Part shown: positions 1 to 10,204 of the stretch, piece after piece
How positions within the stretch are numbered: position 1 is the stretch's first letter
Layout of the letters: each line of letters begins with the position of its first letter
Source of the DNA: Chrysopilus asiliformis
Lineage: Eukaryota > Arthropoda > Insecta > Diptera > Rhagionidae
DNA length: 64,000 nucleotides
Assembly: GCA_964034945.1 (NCBI GenBank)
Contig: OZ035961.1
Location: 87,252,124-87,316,123 of the forward strand
Direction of reading: 5' to 3'
Notes under the pieces: generated by a model
What the model saw: the letters and a program-made list of their open reading frames with translations, nothing else
Databases searched by the model: none
Told to the model about the DNA's origin: nothing
Program-made: the position numbers and the translations under genes

Positions 1-345
1 TTTATATTCAACACGGTTTTCAAATTTCTACCGTTTGCAAAGCACATATGACTCAAATTCGATCTACTAATTGTTGAGGTAATTTTGACTCGAACAGTAC
101 TTTTTTCCAGCCAATCGCAGTTGGCATTTTAATCACTCTGTTTATCTCTTTCTGCCCAACGCAAATCAAATGAAAATCGACTTCAACGGTTTTTCTTGAA
201 TCAAACTGAAATTTTTGAACGACAAGCAGAAGTGATTGCAGTTCAGTGCAGCTGTGAATGTTATATTTTCGAACTCGCTTAATTTAATTTTAACAAACAG
301 TGGACGCACAGTCGAAGGAGACTTTTTCTAAAAGGAGACATTAAA

Positions 346-2461
346 ATGGCACAGCATTTACGCGGAATGATCAAAATCGATGAGGTTTGTATTTTTTTTT
401 GTCGGAGACGCTGGCAAAAGGCGCTCCAAGAACGGGAGTTCCTTTTGTTTCACCAAAAGAAATGTTATCTGCACATGTTCCGACCAATGATAAAATCGTT
501 TCTATTGTCTCCCTATTAGAATGCTGGCGAGCACATTAATATCAAAACGCAGCTAAAAAAGGCGGCCGATCCAACAAAGCGGGCTGCATTGGGCGAGCTC
601 GGAAACCGGGTGTTGTCGAAACTTGTCGACAAGCAGAAAGAAAAGTACCTCAATTAGCTAGCTTCCATTTTCAAAATCTAACTGTGATTTCTTTGTTCAG
701 TTTAAAGGATCCCAAGCAGACTGTTGGCCTGAAAAACATCAAACCCCGAGTGGACACCCGTTGGGATAAAACCACTGCTGTCCGGAGAGCCGCAGTCACA
801 AGGTCAGACTCCACCAGATTATCAACCGGACAAGGCCCGAATAAAGTGTCGGTGGTTGCCAAAGTTCTGCCAACTGCCGCAAGAGCAACTACGATCACCT
901 TGAAGCAGGTGAAAAATGAGGGAAGAGTGTCAAACCCCAAAGGTAAATGTCCCTTTTACTTTCTACCGTCCCAATTAGTAGAAATTAATGCAGAAATCCC
1001 TATAGTCCCACAGGCTCAAGTTGAGGACAAGCAGCACTTGGCGATCCGTCGTGAGGATAGCCATTTGTCGCGTCGCTCACTGTCCAAACTGAGGGCTGCA
1101 CTCGGTAAAGAAAAGAAGGAAAAACCTGAAACCGAGACAAAGCCAGCCTCCGTTGCGGCCGCCACCACTTCTTTAGAACCGTCACTGCCAGCTAAAACCA
1201 TTGAAGCTGTCATTGAAAATGGAGTGGAATCTCATTCAGCCAAACTTCTCGACGAGGTACAAATTTTTTTTCTTAAAATCTAGAATAAAATTTTGACAAT
1301 CACAAATTTTTGCGAGCAGGTAGAAAACATTGATTCAAAGGACTCTGCAAACTTGATGTTGATATCAGAATATGTGCAAGATATTTACTGTTACTTGCAT
1401 CATCTTGAGGCAATATTTCCAGTTCAGGAAAATCACTTAAAAAAACAAACAGAAGTAAACATTTTAAATGAGTTTTTTGAATTTTTTATTAATTTTTTTT
1501 ATGTGATAAGGTAACGTCTAAAATGAGAGCAGTCCTTATTGATTGGATCAATGAAGTTCACTATCAATTCCATCTGGTGCCAGAGACTTTCCATATGGCT
1601 GTTGCTGTTATCGATAGATATCTTCAGGTAGTTATTATCTAAAACCTAATAAAACAAATTTAAAAATATAAGAAAATTTCTACGGTAGAAGACTTGTTTC
1701 TCCATTATTATTAAAAACCTCAATGCATATATACGTTATTTCTAAAATAAATGTTTGCTTCCTACTCAGGTGGTCCAAACGACAAAACGCCAGCATTTGC
1801 AGTTAGTTGGTGTAACAGCGCTCTTCATAGCAGCCAAATACGAAGAGTTGTATCCCCCAGAGATTTGCGATTTTGTTTATATTACTGACAACACATATAC
1901 TAAAGCGCAAATCTTGGAAATGGAGAAAAAGATCATGAAGACGCTAGATTTTCAATTGGGACGACCACTCCCGATCCACTTCCTTAGACGATTCTCAAAA
2001 GCGGCTAAAGCCATCGATTATCATCATTTGCTGTCCAAATATTTTATTGAATTAGTATCCGTTGATTACTCATTTGCTTCCTATAAGCCATCAGAAGTAA
2101 GCATTTTGACGAAATTTCAAAATTCTGTCCTAAATTTGATTTACCTACATTAAAGCCCAATTCAAAAATAAAATATTTATTGCAGGTAGCAGCTGCTTCG
2201 CTATTTCTATCATTAAAACTCATGTGCAAGGATCCACTAACGTCTGATGAAGAACTGTGGAATCCCACTCTGCAGTATTACTCCACTTACAGTGTGGAAA
2301 TTCTGAAACCACTGGTGAAAAAAATCGCAAATTTGGTTAAAAATGCACCAAATGTCAATTTAAAAGCTATTTATAATAAGTATCAATCATCGAAATTTGA
2401 AAAGATCTCAACAAGATCAGAACTCTACGGTCCGGTGATAGAAAAGATTTGCGAAGAATAA
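346..2461 (+). CDS. CycB: G2/mitotic-specific cyclin B, eight coding exons
   Basis: Regulatory subunit of CDK1 driving entry into mitosis. Inferred exons are 346-384, 520-644, 701-942, 1006-1256, 1320-1454, 1511-1627, 1770-2096 and 2186-2461. All splice sites are GT-AG and the phases chain to 504 codons (503 aa), a normal cyclin B length. The sequence shows a destruction box RAALGELGN early in exon 2, a basic linker, then the cyclin box beginning in exons 5-6 (MRAVLIDWINEVH) and continuing through exon 7 (LFIAAKYEELYPPEICDF) and exon 8 (AAASLFLSLKL). The start is the ATG after a purine-rich leader. The frame stays open through the 63-bp intron 943-1005, so intron retention there would add 21 residues. 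The stop overlaps an AATAAA-like string. Identity is firm; the exact 3/4 intron boundary is less so. Confidence 0.93.
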
Positions 2462-3019
2462 ATTTGCCATTAGTCGACTTAAGAAATTATCTGTAGCAGT
2501 TATATATTTAAACTTTATTATGTATTTTTATGCAAAAGAAAAGAAAATTTCATACCGTAAAGTGTTCTTACGCAACAAGTAATCTTTCGATAGTTTTTTT
2601 GTACATTTATATTTTCATCCGATGAAATCTTATGCGAGGAAATCTTACCCAGGAAAGACTTTTATCCTGTGCAGGAACAGAAACAAAATCAACTGTTAAT
2701 TTTGTGCATCTTTGTAAGCTTAAAAAATTTCTCGGCATTTCTTGAAAACAGAACAATTTTAGTTAATACGAGTAAATATTCTTTTCAATTATGTGTAATT
2801 AGTTGAATAATTTTTCCTTATTTTTTTTTTGTTTTGTTTCAAAGAAATTTTTTTTTACTGTAAAAAACCTAAACTTGCAAGAATTTAGATAAGGACGTAA
2901 AAATAATTTCGTTTTTGATATATTTTTTAAAGATGTAATCATTTTTAAGCGCCATTTGAGCTAAAATAATAAAATAATTTACTATGCGAATAACAGAAAT
3001 TGAGTTTTATTTTGTACTT
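2462..3019. other. Cyclin B 3' flank, AT-rich
   Basis: Probable 3' untranslated and intergenic sequence after the cyclin B stop. It has several A-rich hexamers that could serve as polyadenylation signals. I see no coding exon here. Confidence 0.5.
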
Positions 3020-3024
3020 TTTTG

Positions 3025-3345
3025 ATAAGATGCAGCGTTTTTGAGATATTCACAAAAAACGTTTTCGTTCGTATGGGGGGTACCCCCCCTAATGGTCCAT
3101 TTTTGCCCATTAACGAACACATTTTACGAAAAACGGATCTGTGCAAACTTTCAAGTCTCTAGCTCAATCCGTGCGCCCGCAATCCGCGCCACAGACAGAC
3201 GGACGGACATGCAGAAATTAAATATTTTTATCATTCTAAACACACTGGTGTAATTCATTTTTTTTGCGATGACGGGATCTTGGCGTTACAAACGGTAAGG
3301 CAAAGTTAATATACCCTTTGGTTTCACCATACGGGTATAAAAATT
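3025..3345 (+). repeat. Interspersed repeat family R1, copy 1
   Basis: About 320 bp closely matched at about 17165-17487. Shared landmarks in order are a TTTTTGAGATATTC block, CGTATGGGGGGTACCCCC, AACGGATCTG, TTTCAAGTCTCTAGCTCAAT, CCGCGCCACAGACGGACATGC and CACCATACGGGTATAAAAA. Both copies are on the plus strand. The short ORFs within it are not genes. Class is unknown; a non-autonomous or 3'-truncated transposon fits. Confidence 0.8.
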
Positions 3346-4089
3346 AAACCCACTCAGGCACCTTTTTTCAGGTAATATTTCTTTTGAAATCTATCTAAAG
3401 TGGCAAAGATTATGAAGAGGGAAAAGGGGATTTTAAAAAATTCGCGTGGTGCCTTTTATGGGCAGCATCCAGAGAAAATGTTTTTCCTTGCTAAAACTGA
3501 CCTTGATTTTGCATTTTTCCTACTTAGTAAAAGAAAATTAGCCCTTTTTATTCCCAATGAAAAAAATTGAAACAAAAAAAATCAAAACAAAATTAAATAT
3601 TAAAAATTCATTCACCATCATTTCACATAAGAAAATTAATTAATATCTAAAGGGTTTTTCTTTAATTAAAATTTAATTTCAAATGCATTGTATTGCAAAA
3701 AGCAGCAACAATAATATAAGTTACCATTCGCTTCGTCGACATGAACTCATAAACTTTTATTGTGAAAACATCGCATCGACAGTAAAACGAAAGATCCAAC
3801 AGAGTTTTACTACCTCAGCAGATACTATTGTAACATTATTTAATACTTATGCCATATACAATTGTGTTAAGAAGGCGAAATAATAATAAATTGCAAAAAT
3901 AGCGACATATTAAAAAGATGTAATGAATTATTTACGGTAATAAAATTATGCGATTTCCCAAATAGCATTTTAAGTAGCAATTATGGTGTTTATCCCCATA
4001 TTTCGTCACCATGCAGATCGCGGCGATAAGCAGTTTATGTCGCAAATACGTATTTAGTTGTGCGTATGAGACGCGCAACGACACACATA
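3346..4089. other. Intergenic, no gene seen
   Basis: AT-rich DNA. Short open frames (for example 3683-3883) lack homology I recognise, splice context or compositional support. Confidence 0.5.
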
Positions 4090-4097
4090 GTGGGGAA

Positions 4098-5239
4098 TAG
4101 GGATGGGAGAATTCGTTACTTTCATTACCCGGTATTAATTCGTTATTTCAACAAAAGTAACGAATACCTAATATTCGTTACTTTTACTCAAAACCCGGGC
4201 GATGACGCCTAGTGGTCTATCTAGTAGGTGATGAGAACAAACCCCTACGATCTCCACAGCTGATGGATGTGCGCAAAGTCGAAATCAGACAATAAATAAC
4301 AAAATTATATTTCCAAATTCCTATCGAAAAATTATAAGTACAGAAAAATAATATAAATTTATAACTTGTAATATATGCATGCAAAAACTTGCCATCCATA
4401 GAACATCCATACAGTTTGTTCCAAAAGTTTTCCCTCAATCGAATATGAATATGAATGAATGAGAAACGATTACGATGCGAATTGAGACATATATTCAGTT
4501 TAGAAAAATTCGTTTCTTTGTATTCGGTTCGGAAAAGTAATCAAAACAAAATGCGTTCTTGAAACGAATACTTAATATAGTTGATTCGGTTCCGGGTAAT
4601 ATTCAATCGTATCTTTAAATTTGGAGATTCGGTTCCGGGTAATAGCCATTCGTATGTAGTCAATTTGGAGATTCGGTTCTATGTATTCGGTATTATTTCA
4701 TGCATAAGCGAAATGAGAATTAAATACAAGAATTGATGATTGCGACTGGGTATCTGCAAACACATCTACCAAAAGCGGAGAGGGAAAAAACAAAACTATG
4801 AAACAAAACTATGAAGCGCGTCTGACAATAGGAAGCAGAAAGGGAAAGAAAAGTGCTCGACCGATCGTTCTTCTGGCACGCTTAATGCACCCATGCTTAT
4901 AGCATGGACTTCTGTAGTTTACCCACACACAGAGATGTTTTTATCTTCGATATAGAGCAACAAGTGAACGGAGATGGTGTATTTGCATTGAAGCGTGTAT
5001 GAACACACTAATACCCATGATAGCGAAACAAAGAAAAAGAGAAAATCTTACTCATTTCGGCTATCCATACAGTATTCAGTCAATAAAATATGCGCAACTG
5101 AGTATGTAACGAATTGCAACTGAGTATGTAACGAATTACAACTATGTAACGAATACATTTCTTAAGATATATTCGGTACTGACTTTAATTTTAAGTAACG
5201 AATTTTAATAACCGAATACGCATTACCCGCCCGCCACTA
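4098..5239. mobile_element. hAT-like non-autonomous element, 1.14 kb
   Basis: The 8-bp direct repeat GTGGGGAA lies at 4090-4097 and 5240-5247, exactly flanking this block. The left end begins TAGGGATGGG; the right end read on the minus strand begins TAGTGGCGGGCGGG, so the terminal inverted repeats are imperfect. The interior is built of degenerate copies of ATTCGGTTCCGGGTAAT and related AACGAATAC strings in both orientations. An 8-bp target duplication is the hallmark of the hAT superfamily. No transposase ORF is present. Confidence 0.72.
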
Positions 5240-5247
5240 GTGGGGAA

Positions 5248-7050
5248 CACTTTTCTGCGGTTTGCTACGTCGCAAATATAACGACAGGGACGTAATTAGT
5301 AGCCTCATGCGCGAGCGTCATCTGACGTGCATATCACACAATTACACAAATCATCGAGCGGGTTTTCTTTCTCCCTCGAATTCTTACTTAGCTTGGGTGA
5401 GTCAACAGAGATGAACAATAAAAACGTAAGCAGAAGACGAACGAGAAAAATCTAATGGCGACAAATTAATGGAAACTTTTGTGGAGTGTTATTTTATAAT
5501 GGACTTTTCTTCCGGTTGCATGTCGTGATTTTAATTGCCATTAAAATTTTTCGACAATATTGGATCTGAAGTTTAAACAGATTTTAATGGGCCATCAAAT
5601 TATTTTGTTTTTAATCAAAAATTTCTTTAATTTTATTTTGTCGGTAAAATTTTTTTTTCTTTTGCAATGAAATTTTGATGCCAATAAAATTATGCTGTTT
5701 CAAAAATGTCTGCTATCCACTTTTTATGCAATATCCTTCAGTCATTCGCCTGAAATAAGAAATTTAATTGTCGAAACGAAATCGTTTCCATCAAATGTCA
5801 GTGAGAAATATGGCGGCTGAAAGGCATCAATTTTTTTTGGTGTTTCTCAGACGGGGAGCTTTAATGAAACTTTAGTGGTAGCAGTTTCGTCACTTTTTCC
5901 ATCACACGCTTCTTCAAAATTAAACTGACGTTCAGGCTCCACAGCCAATCACTATTTCGGCCCGAAAACCATCAAATGCTGCTCTATCGCCGCAGGATTT
6001 TCATGAAGCGAATGTTGCCCCAAAGATCGTGCTCGTCACTTCTTTCGCTTCTTTTACGCGGATGTGAATTATAGGTGTAAATTTTTAATCCCGATTGTGT
6101 AAATTTCTACTCTTTCAAGTCGCAAAGAACAAATCTCATGTTCCCGTACTTTTCGATGCTGTTTGGGTTATTACCTTTCTTCTCGTTATCATTAACAAAG
6201 TTGAACGAATCACCGAATACTGACTAAAAATAACAAAAAAACACAATGAAAATAAAAATAGAAAATTCCTCTTCAATACAATAAGAAAATGAAAATTCCC
6301 TCGTTAGAAAATAATAACTTTCTTAAGTCATCGAGCCCATTATTTTGGCCGCCACCTTCAATCAGGAGTCATTCTTCTTTACCTTACTGTAACAACCTAC
6401 TATCATTAACAGCAGAAATGAATTCAATTCAATGCTGAAATGAAATTAAAAACATTGAAATCTTCAAAACTGTATTTTTCACATAATGCCAATGTAACTA
6501 TACTATGTAGCGTCTTCGCATTATCAAACTTTGTCTGCATTGTTAATGGCGTGTGAATTTTTCATGTCGTTTAATTCATGCCGCTTTTCCACCTTAAATG
6601 ATGATTAAAATAGCAAATTAAGAAAACGGACGGATTTTCACAAACTTGAACTCCGACAATGAACTCGTGTTTAATAGTTATCAAAAAAAAAGCAATCGAG
6701 TTTGAAAAATTGCGCCCGGAAGAAGAAATCGAAAGTGATCTTTGCATTATTTTGTGAATTACTTTTTGTTGATCATTCCAGGATGGACGAATTTAAATGA
6801 GTGTATTTTCTAAGAATCGAAAGTAACCGCCGAAATTGTCCATGATTTTTATCTAACTTTTAAAGATGTTGTTAACTTTAATGCAACCGGAAATCTTTGC
6901 CTGCTTTTGTTTTTTTTTTCTAAAATAGCAGGTAAAATCACTTTGACTAAAATTCATTACGAATTCGTTTGTTAGAGCTCTGGCGTACTAAATGCGTTGC
7001 GTTGACGCATTGGGCGATTTTTAAAGACAGCCAAAACAACTTAGAAGTTT
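5248..7050. other. Intergenic, no gene seen
   Basis: AT-rich with no recognisable exon. At about 6985-7045 there is a short match (GCGATTTTTAAAGACAGCCAAA) to the MITE family at 46.1 and 54.3 kb. This is probably a relic of that element. Confidence 0.45.
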
Positions 7051-7122
7051 TCTTTCTATAAAAGGGCATCATCTTTATTTGTTCTTATTTTAAAAAACAT
7101 TAAAATTGCAGCGCTAACTAAG

Positions 7123-7347
7123 GTGACCATATTTTATTACGTGAATCGGCGACAGATGACTAGTGGAGGAGCAGGTGGGCAAGAAGGAAAATTTAATGCT
7201 TCGAAATTTATTGAAAAGTACTCAACAAAGCAAAGCGGCACCCAAATTTCATCTTACGCATCAATAAATGACTACCGTTTCTTTAAAAGACAGCAGAAAT
7301 TGCGCTGTAGGCTAAATTTTGAGGACGAAATATCTCATAGTTCATAA
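7123..7347 (+). CDS. Uncharacterised 74-codon ORF
   Basis: Not recognised. It is preceded by a good TATA-like string (CTATAAAAGGG at about 7055) and by a possible acceptor TTGCAG at about 7106, so it could be a small terminal exon. The protein has a Gly-rich start, is otherwise polar, and shows no membrane segment. It lies next to a relic of a repeated element and may simply be part of one. The first codon may be internal. Confidence 0.2.
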   Translation: MTIFYYVNRRQMTSGGAGGQEGKFNASKFIEKYSTKQSGTQISSYASINDYRFFKRQQKLRCRLNFEDEISHSS

Positions 7348-7746
7348 ATTTACAATCCAATGCGTCACAAACGAAATCTTTTTTAATGAATACACGTTGG
7401 AGGGAAACAAAATTCCGCTAAAATTGCGCCGCATACAAACATTTTTAGTTTTTTCTTTTTAATTTTTAAATCAAATAATCCTTTTTATTTTTTTATCCTC
7501 CATATGAAAAATATAAAATGTTATAATATAAATAATTATAAGCCCATATTCCTGGCATAAAAATAGAAATTACACCGTTTATCAATGAAAAACTTTTTAG
7601 TTTTGATATATGTTTTTAATGCTGTGAGGTAGGATGCAGGTTTTACAAGTTGACGTCTCCAGATACTTGCAACAGCTGTAAATCTTCCACCAAGGGCACT
7701 TGAAAATACAAATTATTAGGTACTATTTTAAGTTTTAACGGAAAAT

Positions 7747-9427
7747 TTAATTTACCTTAGGATTGCGGCAGAAAAAGGATTCTTCGGCAGGAAGATGATC
7801 TTCTCCACACATACAAGCAACTTTTCTTAATATGGTGGCTTGGTTTTGGTTTGAATGTTTCATTTTTATGTGGAGTTCGACTATTCGGCGCTCCGTAAAA
7901 TATACGTCACAGAATGAACAAATCGGGAACTGTATGTTTATCTTGTTTGGGGGGGGATAAATCAATTCAATCAAAATGATTTCGTTAGGGATCATTTTTC
8001 CCAACAGCTTTTTGATGAAATATTTTAAATGCTGTTTGCAAACATCCGGGAAGTTTAGTCTTTCTAATTCACGGGTTTCTAAGTTTCGAATTTGTAATTG
8101 ACCGGTTATGAAGTTTGTTATGTATTCTGACAGGTTGTGTGCAATACTTGGAATAACATAGTTTTCCGCCAAGACTAGTTTTATTATTGTGATAATTTTA
8201 AACGTAATTACGAACATTTCGCTTTGTGGGTTTAGTGGATCTACTCTTCTGGTAAAATTGGTAAATCCAGCCCTGTTTCTGCAATCAACGCATGGAAATT
8301 CCTGGATTGTGTCGTACATTATCTCTCCTGTTTGCTGGATTTCTAGATTATCTTCAGGAGTAGCAATGTAGTCTGCAATGCCTGCTGACACAAGAGTTAC
8401 ATTGTTTAAACCTTGTACTTCCGGAATTGTAGGCAGTTGCAACCCTAATTGCTCATATTGTTCGAAATATAGATTGCTGAAGGCCTGTATTGTATTTATA
8501 CACAAGTTCTGGCGCGTTATAAAATTTCTGAAAAATAATTCTATTTTGTCCAGATTGAAGTATTTTAAATTGATGCTATCATGTTGTTGGATAAAAGCTC
8601 TAACTGATTCCAAATTGAAGACCAAAGCATTCTGAAAACTACCTGCTGTGTCTTTTAAACGCGGCATCTGTGCAATCGCAGTTGTGATTCGGCTTAAATT
8701 CATGTATTCATTGTCTTCCAATGGTTCTGCTTCCGCATTTATTGCATCCGGATAGGTTGCTCTTATTAAAATATTCATGTCTACTAAGAATCTGCTCACG
8801 TCTGCCAATTTTGTTGCATCGTAACCAGGAAAATCGCGACTAGATGCAAAATCTGAATTTCTTCCACAACTTTCATCGAATATTGAGTTTATTATGATGT
8901 CCGTTATACCAGTACCGGAAACTATGATTTTTGGAACTGTCTGCATTTTTGAATTGGTATCTCATAACCATATGCAAATGTTCTACATCGATGGTATTTC
9001 CGTTCCACATGAAGCTTTTTTCTCGGACATAGTTCTCCAGATTTTGTAAGCAATGTGCAATGCTGCGGAATATATATATATTTTGCTCATTTTCTTTTAT
9101 ATATTGTTGATGGTTTTCAGCTAAATGTTTAAGGATACTTATGTATGTTGCATCATTATCGGTTATTAGAGCAACAAGGTTAATATTGCACCTACAAATT
9201 CCTTCAATTACATTTCTTATAAAATTCGTTAATTCGTCCGTATCTTCTGCAGTTTGGGCTGATTCATAAGCAATTGGAAATACGAGCCCGTTTGACAAAT
9301 TTTGTATCATCGCCACATGAATGTGTTTTGCAAGGAGGAATTCTCTGGAGGAATTACAGAATCCAATAATTTTGTCGTCATTTGCAATGTATTTTCCCAG
9401 TGATCTACAAGTGCATGAGTCTATCAA
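7747..9427 (-). pseudogene. P-element-like transposase, frameshifted
   Basis: Two overlapping minus frames read as one protein. The upstream frame (about 9417-8873) has LVFPIAYESAQ, then LVALITDNDATYISILKHL, then SIAHCLQNLENYV. The downstream frame (8946-7747) has FNLDKIELFFRNFITRQN and ends in a C2H2-type finger (CSFCDVYF...HIKMKH) and further cysteines. This order matches the RNase-H-like core of P-superfamily transposases: second Asp in the 'D-x-x-x-N/T' block, the HLLKxxRN-like block, then the Glu in the 'lEnfF' block. A one-base indel near 8946 separates the frames. The 5' end starts at a probable acceptor (TTGATAG) at about 9418 rather than at an ATG. The 3' end runs into a donor (AAG|GTAAAT at 7758), so a last exon near 7700 is likely. 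I judge this a decayed or domesticated copy. Confidence 0.55.
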
Positions 9428-9487
9428 TAATAAAAATTAATTCAAGATTCACAAAATCCACAAAATAATAATAAAAATTAATTCAAG

Positions 9488-9913
9488 ATTCACGACCTCC
9501 TGGAGCCTCCTGAAGTCCATTAGGAAGTGCTCCTAAAATAAGGAAAAAATTTTCTTTAGAAAAGATTAATTCAGAGATAGAACTTATATTTGGTTGAAAA
9601 AAAGGCTTTGAATTATCCATTTTTGGTTCATTTAGCATTACCCCCAAATCGAAACAAGGAAACATTTCTTCGCCGAAATCTATGTGAATTTACCTAGCAG
9701 TAAAATCTGCTGGGGCCATCAGACGGAGGGTGGGCGGTGGCAGCGATGGGAGCGTCGATCCTGCCAGCCGCTCTATTGCTTGGATGGCATTTACCGAGCT
9801 TGATCCATGGCAAGCCACTTCGATTGCGGCAATCGAGGTGATTGCCGTAACGATAACCGTGGGGGGGGGGGGGGCGACATCCCGCCCTGTTCCGCAGCTG
9901 AGTGGGCTATGCG
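9488..9913 (-). CDS. Possible upstream exon(s) of the P-like locus
   Basis: A minus-strand frame follows a strong acceptor (poly-T then CAG at 9916-9914). It encodes a proline run over a 14-G/C homopolymer (9861-9874), then an Ala/Ile-rich stretch, to a donor-like TAG|GTAAAT near 9694. After one TAA the same frame resumes (9675-9488) with DFGEEMFPCFDLG and SISELIFSKENFFLILGALPNG. A donor GGAG|GTCGTG at 9487 would join in phase to the transposase exon at about 9418. The frame entering from 9913 in phase with the upstream exon fails after the homopolymer, so either the tract length has changed or this is not translated as drawn. Confidence 0.3.
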
Positions 9914-10010
9914 CTGAAAAAAAAAACAAAAAAAACGGTATTATTTTAAATCACGGTGAAACCAAAATATACGAGTATATCGTCGGCTAAAAGTGAAATT
10001 GTGCTAAGTC

Positions 10011-10186
10011 CATTTAGTATAATTTTCCAGAAGAGCAATAAAAAACATTGTTAAATCATTTTAATTTTCATTTAAAGAAAACTGAGCCCAGTTTTTCTCT
10101 TTTAAAGAAAACTTAGTGTAATTGAAAGAGATTTAAAATGATTTAACAATGTTTTTTATTGCTCTTCTGGAAAATTATACTAAATG
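10011..10186. repeat. Perfect 54-bp inverted repeat (hairpin)
   Basis: Arms 10011-10064 and 10133-10186 are exact reverse complements, beginning CATTTAGTATAATTTTCCAG on the left. The 68-bp spacer holds a duplicated TTTAAAGAAAACT. It lies in the intron between the exon ending 10205 and the acceptor at 9914. It may be a foldback MITE. Confidence 0.9.
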
Positions 10187-10204
10187 GATGTAATATGTAC
10201 TTAC

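Noticed and set aside
9730..9990. Plus-strand Gly-rich ORF
   Set aside because: Frame is created by the G14 homopolymer; the minus strand has the splice acceptor and an in-phase neighbour.
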